Made by a program: the position numbers and the translations under genes. The notes beneath the pieces were generated by a model. The model made no database searches, had not been told where the DNA came from, and worked only from the letters and a program-made list of their open reading frames with translations. A stretch of DNA of 34,729 nucleotides. Origin: Pseudomonadota bacterium (GTDB taxonomy: Bacteria; Pseudomonadota; Alphaproteobacteria; UBA9655). The stretch covers positions 1 through 34,729 of the forward strand of contig JAFECQ010000026.1 in NCBI GenBank assembly GCA_018242065.1. Direction: 5' to 3'. The first letter of the stretch is position 1. The number at the start of each line of letters is the position of its first letter. Of the stretch, positions 9,901-15,864 are shown one piece after another.

Positions 9901-10157
9901 CTTTGTTCTGCAGGCATCCCTTCTATGGCAGCAGTTGCTCCGCAGCTAAAACACATCTCATCACCTGGGTCAAGTGGATGTCCATTGAGGCAATGGTGGA
10001 TGGTGATAGATTGGGCAGCGGATTCTGGAATGCGATCGACTTGCCCAGGCAATCTTAAAGGTTCTTGTGTTAAGTCCCATCCACAGCCGCCACATAAAAC
10101 TTCTTCAACAGAGCGTTCGTCTCTACAGCCCGGACACTTACGAATATGGATTGTCAT
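3939..10157 (-). CDS. giant zinc ribbon - pseudokinase - SF1 helicase - nuclease fusion
   Basis: About 2072 residues from the ATG at 10157, chosen because GAGGGAGGACTT precedes it (a longer frame starts at 10184). Two zinc ribbons come first (CPGC...CGGC at 8-25; C56, C69, C72). A Ser/Thr kinase-like domain follows at about 96-331, with HGNLRPEN in place of HRDLKPEN, TGF in place of DFG, an APE motif, DWWSLG, and no visible beta-3 lysine, so it looks catalytically dead. A region resembling DUF4011 (about 720-890) leads into a COG1112-type SF1 helicase with Walker A GPPGTGKS (951-958), a long coiled insertion, Walker B FDEAS (1612-1616) and SF1 C-terminal motifs (QGDERDMIIFS, RRLNVAITRAREK). 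The C-terminus resembles the MTES_1575/Vsr-like nuclease fold (D1984, IECD with E2000 and D2002). It overlaps the radical SAM gene by 20 bp. Probable DNA- or RNA-targeting effector of a defence system. Confidence 0.88.
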   Translation of the reverse strand: MTIHIRKCPGCRDERSVEEVLCGGCGWDLTQEPLRLPGQVDRIPESAAQSITIHHCLNGHPLDPGDEMCFSCGATAAIEGMPAEQSPTSTETIIDGWTAIDRLEVPSEAFESFIVERHGHRALLTFYLTDAPQDSTIYEVLKRLPKDYVPELLAHGEWEGRQYEVTDFISHSNLSDLISTPIELETIRQIVKSIGRILCSLTDNGLRHGNLRPENILISQRDPLHLMLTGFQYSRLSTFDLDIVTQPISAHYTAPEVIAGGISVASDWWSLGMIILQLLTKGTCFDGINEKAFRIHVVTRGVSLPKGIDPTLNLLLRGLLARDPDQRWQWSQIQCWLAGESVEAPSDAKHEESRGGPAIEFKDHSYTCPKAYALIGAEAAHWDQAKDLLMRGVIATWLEDRKVDPKIIAGVRLVASIDSIPDDFRHALALMYMNPSLPLIYRGEIVTSSWLLQNPIQGYEILTGPLVAHLRQMNRELHLCELHDRIARAHEKAKILEIELSEESFKLLALASSRPNLERQWAIHRRLYPGSDHSGLNSLLDRQKTSDEELMILLGASLHQYQPSEQILTQAKALADQAGISSYEGTDAHKWFDISRRDLYREIEERTANYSRCGIARIDEWATDFRNERRISLPRTLVLLSISKESWQEPPRQQYVSAILEFFEKRTASLAQRGPLVRMLIGKSSSRVNLAGIAGKKPTASSILEHIISRVEAPVGIDRAAFEEDPELERRLRRLVSHARTYKRDTGIDSLYLGFPFLVMRDNTEAKPRIAPILLWPIKIDMENRDRISILFDRDREEVRVNPALTGLIGPDEAKRWSETAKELLGRAAIRAGDVIDAFGSLADPRERTLCDLPGSDYKIKAGLRQIVCSAVLFHAEFMGQAIGEDLRQMKKESPVATGLETALRVNKDPITSPPLPSIPEKDRYFTMESDPSQEKAVFRARQSPGLLIEGPPGTGKSQTIVNIIGDCIGRNQTVLVVCQKSAALEVLAKRLDAEGLRERFFYITHVNKDRVSVIQSIRTQIEGITQSIRAYRSENVERERDELAEKIEKLEKEIDKHHGAIHSIDDTTGLSYRILIGQLIDLEDHETRLIDAPALRRLLVDLDQKRLTSIEETCSPIAGIWLASAFEGNPLVNLKLFSSDTALANEFISSLFAFIDREKRRDEVNQKSITTFDVDDPLPHQEWVKSHDQLLKRVDWQNVALWFHLFSPSNQSKGSEITKQLEELKLALSYLDLKDHDPQLSVKVIELPLPTIHKWLSLAKSSIAPRSFFSGLNPFRLIKHRQIQKILSELGEEPTIERIEQLQKATHLEIQQRPLREDMLRLLGLLYPETQLSMPLVLKELRLTIDRTIGDLALTRNGILALHACPRQDEVESIAKTGLPAYQDLISRYGEAFARHQARSNSLDALDRLSSFFCDELFNSCRINIQENRSNISGLQPIVEALPSLSAYQEFRLQALDLSSEILKIFAILREKEKELKEYPTEELEGIIRRLIAREARLAWKDRIEQKFPILKIAQKELSRKIQVLDESNTKMRKLNQKFLAFNMDIEKVRVPEDWEDITRLRGPRARRLREVIERGWDMGLMQLRPVWLMNPDTASQLLPLRPGMFDVIIFDEASQIPIENALPTLYRAKRAVISGDEKQMPPTHVFMKRMGDDEEYSSDEDDLDEMISEAERDALEDTWNRREIKDCSDLLALGKTVLPKSMLQIHYRSKYRELIAFSNVAFYGNHLSVPVRHPESVIQTIRPIEVVRVDGIYANQTNRKEAERVVELLAEKWLPSERPSIGIVTFNAKQADLIEDALTERADNDPAFRQALAQERERQQGGEDMSFFVKNVENVQGDERDMIIFSSTFGRDEEGAFRRQFGLLSQTGGERRLNVAITRAREKIILVTSLPINEISDGLSNRQGPKNSRDYLQAYFEYASKISDGSLEAAHRSLDITASENPSSQTSSNFDKDGFIRSVSAFIRSLGLKPAAIKENDAFGLDFVIEDPEKKRFGIGIECDAHCHPILETARAREVWRPKVLRMEIPHVHRVTSHAWYHRRKEEMDRLKQVLEEALGTMLTGTSINVGVGG

Positions 10158-10809
10158 AAGTCCTCCCTCTGGCTGAACGCTCATCCTGTGTAGTTACGGC
10201 AATATGACCTTCTTTAGCCAGAACAGTCTTGAGGCGTCGCATGTCATCGCGCCTAGGAATCCCAGCGAGCCATATGGCTCCTTCCTCTTCAAACATAATA
10301 TCAAAGGTTTTGTCAGATAGCTTAAGAGTTCGGTCAAATTGGCGGAATCGCGTTTCTCCTAGAGGGGTAAGGCAATGAAGACGTTGGTTATCGCTGCCGC
10401 GTAAGGCAAGTGTTTGGGAAGCATTTTCTTCGTAAGGGTCTGAAATAAGGGCGTCTATCGTCCCTTTACACTGATCAACTAATGGAGCAATTTTCTCAAA
10501 AGGATGACCACTGTAAACCAGAATATCCTTATTGGTTTTAGAGCGAATCTCGGCAAGGAGATTAATCAACGCTTCCGGTTGATCAAAAGGTTCCCCACCA
10601 GAAATAGTAATTCCATCCGCCTCGTCCAGCCAAGGATCGATAGCGGCCATGATTTCATTAATTGAAACACCACCCTTTCCAGTTCCCCACGTATCAGCTG
10701 ATACACACCCCTTGCAACGAATGGAACATCCTTGAAACCAGAGGCCGATACGGCGGCCTGGTCCCAGGGTCGTTACTGGAAAGTGGATTCTGGAAAGATA
10801 AAGGATCAT
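10138..10809 (-). CDS. radical SAM protein, NrdG/activase-like, single 4Fe-4S cluster
   Basis: 223 residues. The cluster motif CX3CX2C is complete (C28, C32, C35 in GCSIRCKGC), and the SAM-contacting GGE motif is at 71-73 (TISGGEPF). Size and layout match the 4Fe-4S single-cluster proteins related to NrdG and PflA, which normally install a glycyl radical on a partner enzyme. No glycyl radical enzyme is present in this window, so here it probably modifies another operon member or a metabolite. Its ATG overlaps the AAA gene stop (ATGA), and its 3' end overlaps the helicase gene, so all are co-translated. The C-terminal third (about 150-223) lies beyond the core fold and is unassigned. Confidence 0.87.
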   Translation of the reverse strand: MILYLSRIHFPVTTLGPGRRIGLWFQGCSIRCKGCVSADTWGTGKGGVSINEIMAAIDPWLDEADGITISGGEPFDQPEALINLLAEIRSKTNKDILVYSGHPFEKIAPLVDQCKGTIDALISDPYEENASQTLALRGSDNQRLHCLTPLGETRFRQFDRTLKLSDKTFDIMFEEEGAIWLAGIPRRDDMRRLKTVLAKEGHIAVTTQDERSARGRTYDNPYS

Positions 10810-12677
10810 AATATCGCACTCTCAGTGGGAATATCGCTGGTGAGGTTGAGCTTAGTTACCGTACCAATTTCAACAGTACTGATGCAAAGCTGTCTGCCAG
10901 ATTCGATATTTTTATCAAAGAGAGCCCTAGAAAGAGGATTGACTAGATGTGTTTCGATTTTATTGCGGATCCCTCGTCCACCATTAGACAGATCTTTTAA
11001 GCAAAGTTCTCTAAGAGTTTGCAAGGCAGATGGTGTAGCAATAACATCAATTCCCTGAGATCCTTTCAAATCTGCAAGCACGTTATTCAGCATGCTTTTG
11101 AAAATTTGTTCGGCTATATCATCGCGAATGAAGTCAAATACAATGACATTATCCCCTATCCGATTGAGAATTTCGGGGCGATTGAGGGTAAGCTTGAAAT
11201 GCTTCTCAATCTCTTCTCGAATGCGTTTCTGAATGCTTTCAAAGGAATCCGTCGGTGCAACCGTTGCTTTTCTCTCACCAGTGATATCTGTTTGGTAGAT
11301 ACCAAGGTTGGAAGTAAAAACGATAAAAGCCTCTGTAAAATAGACCTTCTCTCCTCTGCCAGATGTCAAAACCCCGTCATCGAGAATCTGAAGAAACTTA
11401 TCGAGAATCCTGGGATGGGCTTTTTCAATTTCATCAAATAGAACGACGCTAAAGGGTTTTTCTCGAATCGCGTTTGTTAGCTCTCCTCCCATATCGTAAC
11501 CGATGTAGCCTGGAGGAGCTCCTATCAAGCGTTGATCTGAATGTTCAGCACTGAATTCGGACATATCAAAACGAATATAAGCGCTTTCATCTCCAAATAG
11601 GAGACTAGTAATGGATTTCGCTAGTTCTGTCTTTCCTACCCCTGTTGGTCCCGCTAAAAAGGCTACTCCTCTTGGACGTCCGCCTCGACGTGGAGCCCCT
11701 ACTCCTGTAACTGCCCGCTTAATGATATCAAGCATATGGGCAATCGCATGGCCTTGTCCTTTGACTCGTTCCATAATAAAGTTTTCGCCATCATGGATCT
11801 TGCGACGATCTATTTTTTGCCAAGGATCCTCGGAAACACCGACTTTATAGCGGCGAACAGCTTCGCCGATCTTGGCGTATCCTAGCTTCTCCTCTCGACA
11901 GAGTTGAGCGATTAGCATGAGATCAACTAAAAGCAGCCCTTCAGTATTATCCACAAAGCTTTGAAGTGCGACATCTTTTAGGTGAGCAGATACCTCCTTT
12001 GCTCCTTCAAGGGACTGAATAAGAGAACTTGCAAGAATTCGACGCATTTGATGATCTGGATTTGGAATAGAAATATGACGAACCTTTGAATTATCAACCG
12101 TTAGCCAAGCAGGCATATCTCCTTCTTTTTCAACTACCCATAAGACTGTATTAAAAAATGGTTTTGAAGGGGAACCGTGAGCACGAACACGAGCTTCGTG
12201 AGATCGAATCAAAGCTCTTGTGAAAAGACGATGTTCGTTATTGCTCAGTTCATTTTGATGAATAATTAGGCGAGATGCGAAATCGATAATGAGAGCGATT
12301 GGCTCTCCATTCCACGTAATCACTTTTTCTAAAACTTCTTCGAAAAGATCTAGACCTGCAGGTGCACAACCATTTGCTGGTTGAAGCCCTAACTGCTTCA
12401 TTATATTTTCTGCAGCTTCATAACCTTGTTGGCCATTCACTGGATCAATAACTTTGAATCCATTAATGAAGTCATAACATAAGACTTGGGAGTAACCGTG
12501 GGCTCGCAATTCTCTGCTTAGGCAAGAAGTAAGCGGTCGAACAACAGCACCGCTTGTTTTGCTTTCGATTTGAAGGTCTCTTACGTTACCTGAAAGGACA
12601 AATTGACTTTTCAAAGGCAAAAAACGAATGAGATCACGTAACCACTTGGCTTGTTGTACTCCAATTTTTTCTAACAT
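10806..12677 (-). CDS. ClpB-like AAA+ ATPase with degenerate first AAA domain
   Basis: 623 residues. The C-terminal half is a ClpB/ClpA D2-type unit: Walker A GPTGVGKT (343-350), pore loop PPGYIGYD (388-395), Walker B VVLFDEIEKAHP (411-422), sensor 1 FTSNLG (454-459) and RPEILNRIGD with the arginine finger region. The N-terminal half (about 20-280) looks like an AAA fold, with FVLSGNVRDL and a Walker B-like ALIIDFASR, but has no Walker A, so it probably does not hydrolyse ATP. There is no ClpB N-domain and no ClpP-binding loop. It is the first gene of the operon, preceded by a TATAAT box and an 18-bp palindrome. A remodeller that loads or activates the partner proteins is the simplest inference. 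Confidence 0.88.
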   Translation of the reverse strand: MLEKIGVQQAKWLRDLIRFLPLKSQFVLSGNVRDLQIESKTSGAVVRPLTSCLSRELRAHGYSQVLCYDFINGFKVIDPVNGQQGYEAAENIMKQLGLQPANGCAPAGLDLFEEVLEKVITWNGEPIALIIDFASRLIIHQNELSNNEHRLFTRALIRSHEARVRAHGSPSKPFFNTVLWVVEKEGDMPAWLTVDNSKVRHISIPNPDHQMRRILASSLIQSLEGAKEVSAHLKDVALQSFVDNTEGLLLVDLMLIAQLCREEKLGYAKIGEAVRRYKVGVSEDPWQKIDRRKIHDGENFIMERVKGQGHAIAHMLDIIKRAVTGVGAPRRGGRPRGVAFLAGPTGVGKTELAKSITSLLFGDESAYIRFDMSEFSAEHSDQRLIGAPPGYIGYDMGGELTNAIREKPFSVVLFDEIEKAHPRILDKFLQILDDGVLTSGRGEKVYFTEAFIVFTSNLGIYQTDITGERKATVAPTDSFESIQKRIREEIEKHFKLTLNRPEILNRIGDNVIVFDFIRDDIAEQIFKSMLNNVLADLKGSQGIDVIATPSALQTLRELCLKDLSNGGRGIRNKIETHLVNPLSRALFDKNIESGRQLCISTVEIGTVTKLNLTSDIPTESAIL

Positions 12678-12734
12678 CGTATTGTCACGCTTAGCTATTA
12701 ATTTTTAAACACTTAACCTTTGTTAAGAAGCCGA

Positions 12735-12785
12735 ATTATAACACAGCAGTCGTTAAATGCTCCACTATTTGTTTTTAAAAACAAA
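12735..12785 (-). promoter_or_regulatory. probable promoter and palindromic operator of the AAA/kinase-helicase operon
   Basis: On the minus strand a consensus TATAAT (12740-12735) lies about 58 bp upstream of the AAA start codon. The matching -35 is poor. A perfect 18-bp palindrome, TTTGTTTTTAAAAACAAA (12768-12785), lies just upstream at about -40 to -57, where an activator or repressor could bind. A weak -35 with an upstream palindrome suggests regulated expression; the regulator is not obvious in the window. The remaining intergenic bases (12786-12835) are AT-rich with no GC-rich terminator. Confidence 0.5.
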
Positions 12786-12835
12786 ATATGCTAATTAAAA
12801 TTTTCAGTTTAATTTACTATTAAATAGTTTAAACA

Positions 12836-13060
12836 CTAAGAAATGTAATAAACACTATAAGAGCCTTTAGGAGCTTTTTTACTTGGTCCTCGATGACCAT
12901 TATCGGGTGCAATTAAAACCGCATCTGCATCTACATCGAAGTAGTTGAAATCGGTTGGAAGGTCAGAATCACATAAAATTAATGCTGTCTTTCTTCTTTG
13001 ACTGGCAGTGTAAGAATTTTCTTCTAGCTTTTCTAATCGTTTTTTTAATGACTGCTTCAT
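12836..13060 (-). CDS. small hypothetical protein, last gene of backbone A
   Basis: 74 residues. The start MKQSLKKRLEKLEENSYTAS is a short basic amphipathic helix, followed by a small strand-rich part (KTALILCDSDLP, then DADAVLIAPDNG). Its ATG overlaps the stop of the DUF5681 gene by four bases (ATGA), so translation is coupled. I do not recognise a family. Element B has a similarly placed small gene (29079-29285) right after its own small-terminase-like gene, which argues that this slot is part of the shared backbone although the two proteins are not obviously alike. Confidence 0.65.
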   Translation of the reverse strand: MKQSLKKRLEKLEENSYTASQRRKTALILCDSDLPTDFNYFDVDADAVLIAPDNGHRGPSKKAPKGSYSVYYIS

Positions 13061-13500
13061 AACGCATCCTTTTTCGCTTCAAGTTTTTCTAGCCTAATTT
13101 GAAAATCCTGAGTCTCAATAGTTTTAAGATTGATATCAATTATTTTACTTAATACTTCTCCTTCACTGACAGTAATAATTCCTTCAGCGATGGCGTTTGT
13201 GATAATGTTAATTGCCGTTAAGACATCGTGAGCACATTGAATTTCAGGAAGGTTAATCTTCATGGGCAGTTCTTTGCGAACAGGCAAAATTCGATCAAGT
13301 ATCAGCCGGATAGCTTGAATGTTCCCATTTTTTGCTTCGTCCACCAAACGATTACAAATCTCGGAAACATTTTCTTCTAAAATAGATTTCGCTAATAGAG
13401 CTGCTTGTCCAATAGAGCCCTTTGGTCTTCCTTTAGGATTTCCAGAACAACCTTTTTGAAATCGACTTTGGACCTGTTTTTTTCCTGTTATTTCAGGCAT
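13057..13500 (-). CDS. DUF5681-type protein, small-terminase-like
   Basis: 147 residues from the ATG at 13500, chosen because GAGGTG precedes it (a longer frame starts at 13512). The N-terminus carries the DUF5681 signature RFQKGCSGNPKGRPKGS. A helical middle (AALLAKSILEENVSEICNRL, then NGNIQAIRLILDRILPVRKE) and a C-terminal coiled helix ending in RLEKLE follow. Family members are often encoded beside phage terminase genes and have been suggested to be DNA-binding or small-terminase-like; there is no large terminase here. A satellite-style role in recruiting a helper phage packaging motor is possible but inferred. Confidence 0.75.
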   Translation of the reverse strand: MPEITGKKQVQSRFQKGCSGNPKGRPKGSIGQAALLAKSILEENVSEICNRLVDEAKNGNIQAIRLILDRILPVRKELPMKINLPEIQCAHDVLTAINIITNAIAEGIITVSEGEVLSKIIDINLKTIETQDFQIRLEKLEAKKDAL

Positions 13501-13523
13501 GTGGCACCTCATTGCGTATTGGC

Positions 13524-13563
13524 TGTTTCATGTTGCAGCGCTTAGAGAGTGAAACATGAAACA
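13524..13563. repeat. inverted repeat abutting the primase-helicase stop codon (element A)
   Basis: TGTTTCATGTT (13524-13534) and AACATGAAACA (13553-13563) form an 11-bp perfect inverted repeat around an 18-base loop, starting one base after the stop codon of the primase-helicase gene. On the minus strand TGTTTCA is also directly repeated. No run of T follows, so it is not a standard intrinsic terminator. Element B has an inverted repeat in the equivalent place (29712-29747). Confidence 0.6.
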
Positions 13564-15258
13564 CTAAACTTTCTTTAACCTCCGACATACTGTAGATGCG
13601 GAAGTTCCTAGTTCATCAGCAATTTCTCTGAAAGATTTTCCTTCACCTTGAAGATCAGTAATATCGGCAACATTCACATTAGACTTCGACCATTCCCAAC
13701 GCCTTTTTCCATCTGCTAAATCTAACAGCTTAACCTCAAGATCCTCAACATCCTCGCCGTACCACGAACGATTTTTTTCAAAAGACATGATAAAAGAAGC
13801 ACCCTCTTCAGGTTTATATTTTTTAGGTTTACTCAGTTTAATGACATGATCAAGAGCATCTTCTCTACGGCTTGTCCCTCTTTGTTCATTTCTTTTATTG
13901 GCGTGGTGAATAAAAATTACAGCTTTACCCTGCCTTCTTAGTCTTAGAGCCCATTCTAACACAGGTAACCAACTTTCACCTTCATTTTCAATACCGCTCG
14001 TCATCCAGCATGAAAGATTATCCACGATTATAATTTCAGCCTCAGATATGATTGGCTCTAAGAGCCTTTGTCCATCCAATGAACATAAATCCGGAAGGGG
14101 GTGTTCTTGTAGAAAGGAATTGACCAACTTAAAATAGTTTAATGGAGGCTTAACCTCATGGCTGCTGTAAATTTTTTCAATGCGATCTTTCATTGTATAA
14201 ATTGACATTTCACCATCTAAATAAACAACTCTACGTGGTTTTTTGGCATGAAATTTAAGAAAGTTGCCTCCAGAAGCTATTGCCATAGCAATTCCCAATG
14301 CAAAAAATGTTTTTCCCAATCCTCTAGGCGCATAGATCATTCCTAAAGAGGATTTTGTAATAAATGGATCGAGAAAAATTTCCGGAGGCTCAATATTCAT
14401 GGTGAGTAGTGTCTCAATTGATACAGCATTAATAATAGGCTTTGAAAATTTATTTGTGTGAATATTATTTGCCTGTGAATGACTAGACGCCTCTTCTATT
14501 AATGCCTTAAGATCAGCTGCCGTTTTCCCTTTCTTCATCCAATCTGTAATATCTTTCCCATTTTTTGGAACAATTTCAAAACCTGGTAAATCAATGACTT
14601 TTAAGCTTTTTACATGGCCATTTAATTGACCGATTATATTTTCTCTATGTTCCACCCCTGCTTTATCGTAATCATAAAATAAATTTATACGTGCACCCTC
14701 TAAAAATTCAGTGTGATGTATGTTCCATTTTGATTTGCCACCTCCAGAATCATTGGTTGTGGCCGTATAACCATATCTTCTCAATGTTTCAACATCTCTT
14801 TCGCCTTCTACGATATGTACAAATCTGTCTTCCTTGATTGCAGTAATAACTTCAGGTAAGTTATACAAAACTCGTCGAAGTTTGCCGATTCCTTTTATCC
14901 ATCTACCATTTTCCATTCTTTCAAAATAAAACTCTTTTGAAGGGGTTCTTGATTTCCGATAAAGTACATTTCCATTTTCATCATGGTAATAGTAATGCTC
15001 GATGTCGTTTGACTTGCCATTGACGAGGTGTTGGTTAAAAAGCTGGGTGGGCACAACACCCAGCTCCTCACAAATAGCCCCAAAAGAACATCCAGCATGA
15101 CAATAAATAAGAAGTTTACCTTCATTGCCTTCTGCTATAGACAAACTGGGTCTTTTATCATCATGACATGGACATTTTGCAGAAAAACCTTTGCCACTTG
15201 CTTTAGGCTTATATCCGGTTTTGAATTCTATTAAAGAAAGAAATTCAGCTAAATTCAT
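13564..15258 (-). CDS. primase-helicase: CHC2 zinc finger, TOPRIM, RepA/DnaB-like ATPase, C-terminal HTH
   Basis: 564 residues from the ATG at 15258, four bases after the excisionase-like gene stop and preceded by GGAG (a longer frame starts at 15324). Domains in order: DnaG-type CHC2 zinc finger (C29, H32, C53, C57); TOPRIM (EGERD 151-155, DYDKAG 196-201); a RepA/AAA_25 helicase-type ATPase with Walker A PRGLGKT (311-317), Walker B IIIVDNLS and a downstream IHHANK motif; then a small helix-turn-helix at about 540-564 (SFREIADELGTSASTVCRRL). Such proteins prime and unwind satellite or plasmid DNA at their own origin, so this is the best candidate for the replication protein of element A. Confidence 0.88.
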   Translation of the reverse strand: MNLAEFLSLIEFKTGYKPKASGKGFSAKCPCHDDKRPSLSIAEGNEGKLLIYCHAGCSFGAICEELGVVPTQLFNQHLVNGKSNDIEHYYYHDENGNVLYRKSRTPSKEFYFERMENGRWIKGIGKLRRVLYNLPEVITAIKEDRFVHIVEGERDVETLRRYGYTATTNDSGGGKSKWNIHHTEFLEGARINLFYDYDKAGVEHRENIIGQLNGHVKSLKVIDLPGFEIVPKNGKDITDWMKKGKTAADLKALIEEASSHSQANNIHTNKFSKPIINAVSIETLLTMNIEPPEIFLDPFITKSSLGMIYAPRGLGKTFFALGIAMAIASGGNFLKFHAKKPRRVVYLDGEMSIYTMKDRIEKIYSSHEVKPPLNYFKLVNSFLQEHPLPDLCSLDGQRLLEPIISEAEIIIVDNLSCWMTSGIENEGESWLPVLEWALRLRRQGKAVIFIHHANKRNEQRGTSRREDALDHVIKLSKPKKYKPEEGASFIMSFEKNRSWYGEDVEDLEVKLLDLADGKRRWEWSKSNVNVADITDLQGEGKSFREIADELGTSASTVCRRLKKV

Positions 15259-15262
15259 GCTT

Positions 15263-15463
15263 TTATGCTCCATGAGATTTGGCCCATTCGAAGAATAAAT
15301 CTTCATCAATAAGAACTCGTCCACTAGCTTTTACAAAAACATGATTAAATTTTTTCTTTTTTGCATTTGCTACAAGATGCCTCAAACCTCCTTCAGTCGG
15401 CCAAACATGGTAATCATTCCACTTTGTAATTGGTATGAGCCTTGAAATCTTCTTTTCTGACAT
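15263..15463 (-). CDS. excisionase-like small DNA-binding protein
   Basis: 66 residues. The pattern W.DYHVWPTEGGLRHLV, then FVKASGRVLIDEDLFFEW, matches small winged-helix excisionase/AlpA-like proteins: a helix, a GLRHL recognition turn, then a GR.LIDE..FF.W wing. AAGGAGTTGTC precedes the ATG. The primase gene starts four bases after the stop. Expected role: bending DNA at the attachment sites to direct Int1 toward excision, and possibly regulating the backbone promoter; both from family knowledge. The 150 bp upstream (15464-15615) holds no other gene that I can see and probably the promoter. Confidence 0.7.
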   Translation of the reverse strand: MSEKKISRLIPITKWNDYHVWPTEGGLRHLVANAKKKKFNHVFVKASGRVLIDEDLFFEWAKSHGA

Positions 15464-15615
15464 GACAACTCCTTATGTTGCGTTAACGTTGATTTACGCA
15501 CATAATTAGAGTCGTTTGCTTCTTTTAATAAAATTCACCCAGAGAAGATAATTCTCTGCTTCCATCTTATTAGTGGTTTCCATCTTCTAAAATGGCTTGT
15601 GGGTCATTTATTAGC

Positions 15616-15810
15616 TCAAGAAGGTGGAATATCCAACGCCAATTTTTTCTTGATTTTGGCTATCTCATCTTTCTTTGGTTTCACATCAATCAAAAAAAGT
15701 TCCTCTTCCCTAAGCCAACTTCTTAGTGTTTTGTCACAGGGAATCTTTTCAAGGACATTTGAAGCGATGAGTGCTTGTCGGATATAACATAATCTAGCTT
15801 CTGGACACAC
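15616..15810 (-). CDS. small hypothetical protein in backbone A
   Basis: 64 residues. A stop codon lies directly before this ATG, so no longer start exists. The AAGGAG found upstream is about 17 bases away, too far to be convincing. The sequence has an early helical part (YIRQALIASNVLEKIPCDKT) and a basic helical end (KPKKDEIAKIKKKLALDIPP); TLRSWLREEELFLIDVK has a look of a small DNA-binding wing. It sits in a 400-bp gap between two clear genes of the same strand. No family is recognised, and it could be a chance frame. Confidence 0.4.
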   Translation of the reverse strand: MCPEARLCYIRQALIASNVLEKIPCDKTLRSWLREEELFLIDVKPKKDEIAKIKKKLALDIPPS

Positions 15811-15864
15811 ATTTAATATTATTCTAGCTGCTCCTTGGAAGCGATTTTTTGTTATTATTTCACT

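Noticed and set aside
3939..10157. Calling the helicase gene Mokosh
   Set aside because: It shares a kinase-like domain and COG1112 helicase, but has an MTES_1575-like nuclease instead of PLD and three extra conserved partners, so the name is not supported.
12768..12785. Intrinsic terminator for the backbone A operon
   Set aside because: The palindrome contains only two GC pairs and would not form a stable terminator hairpin; an operator is more plausible.
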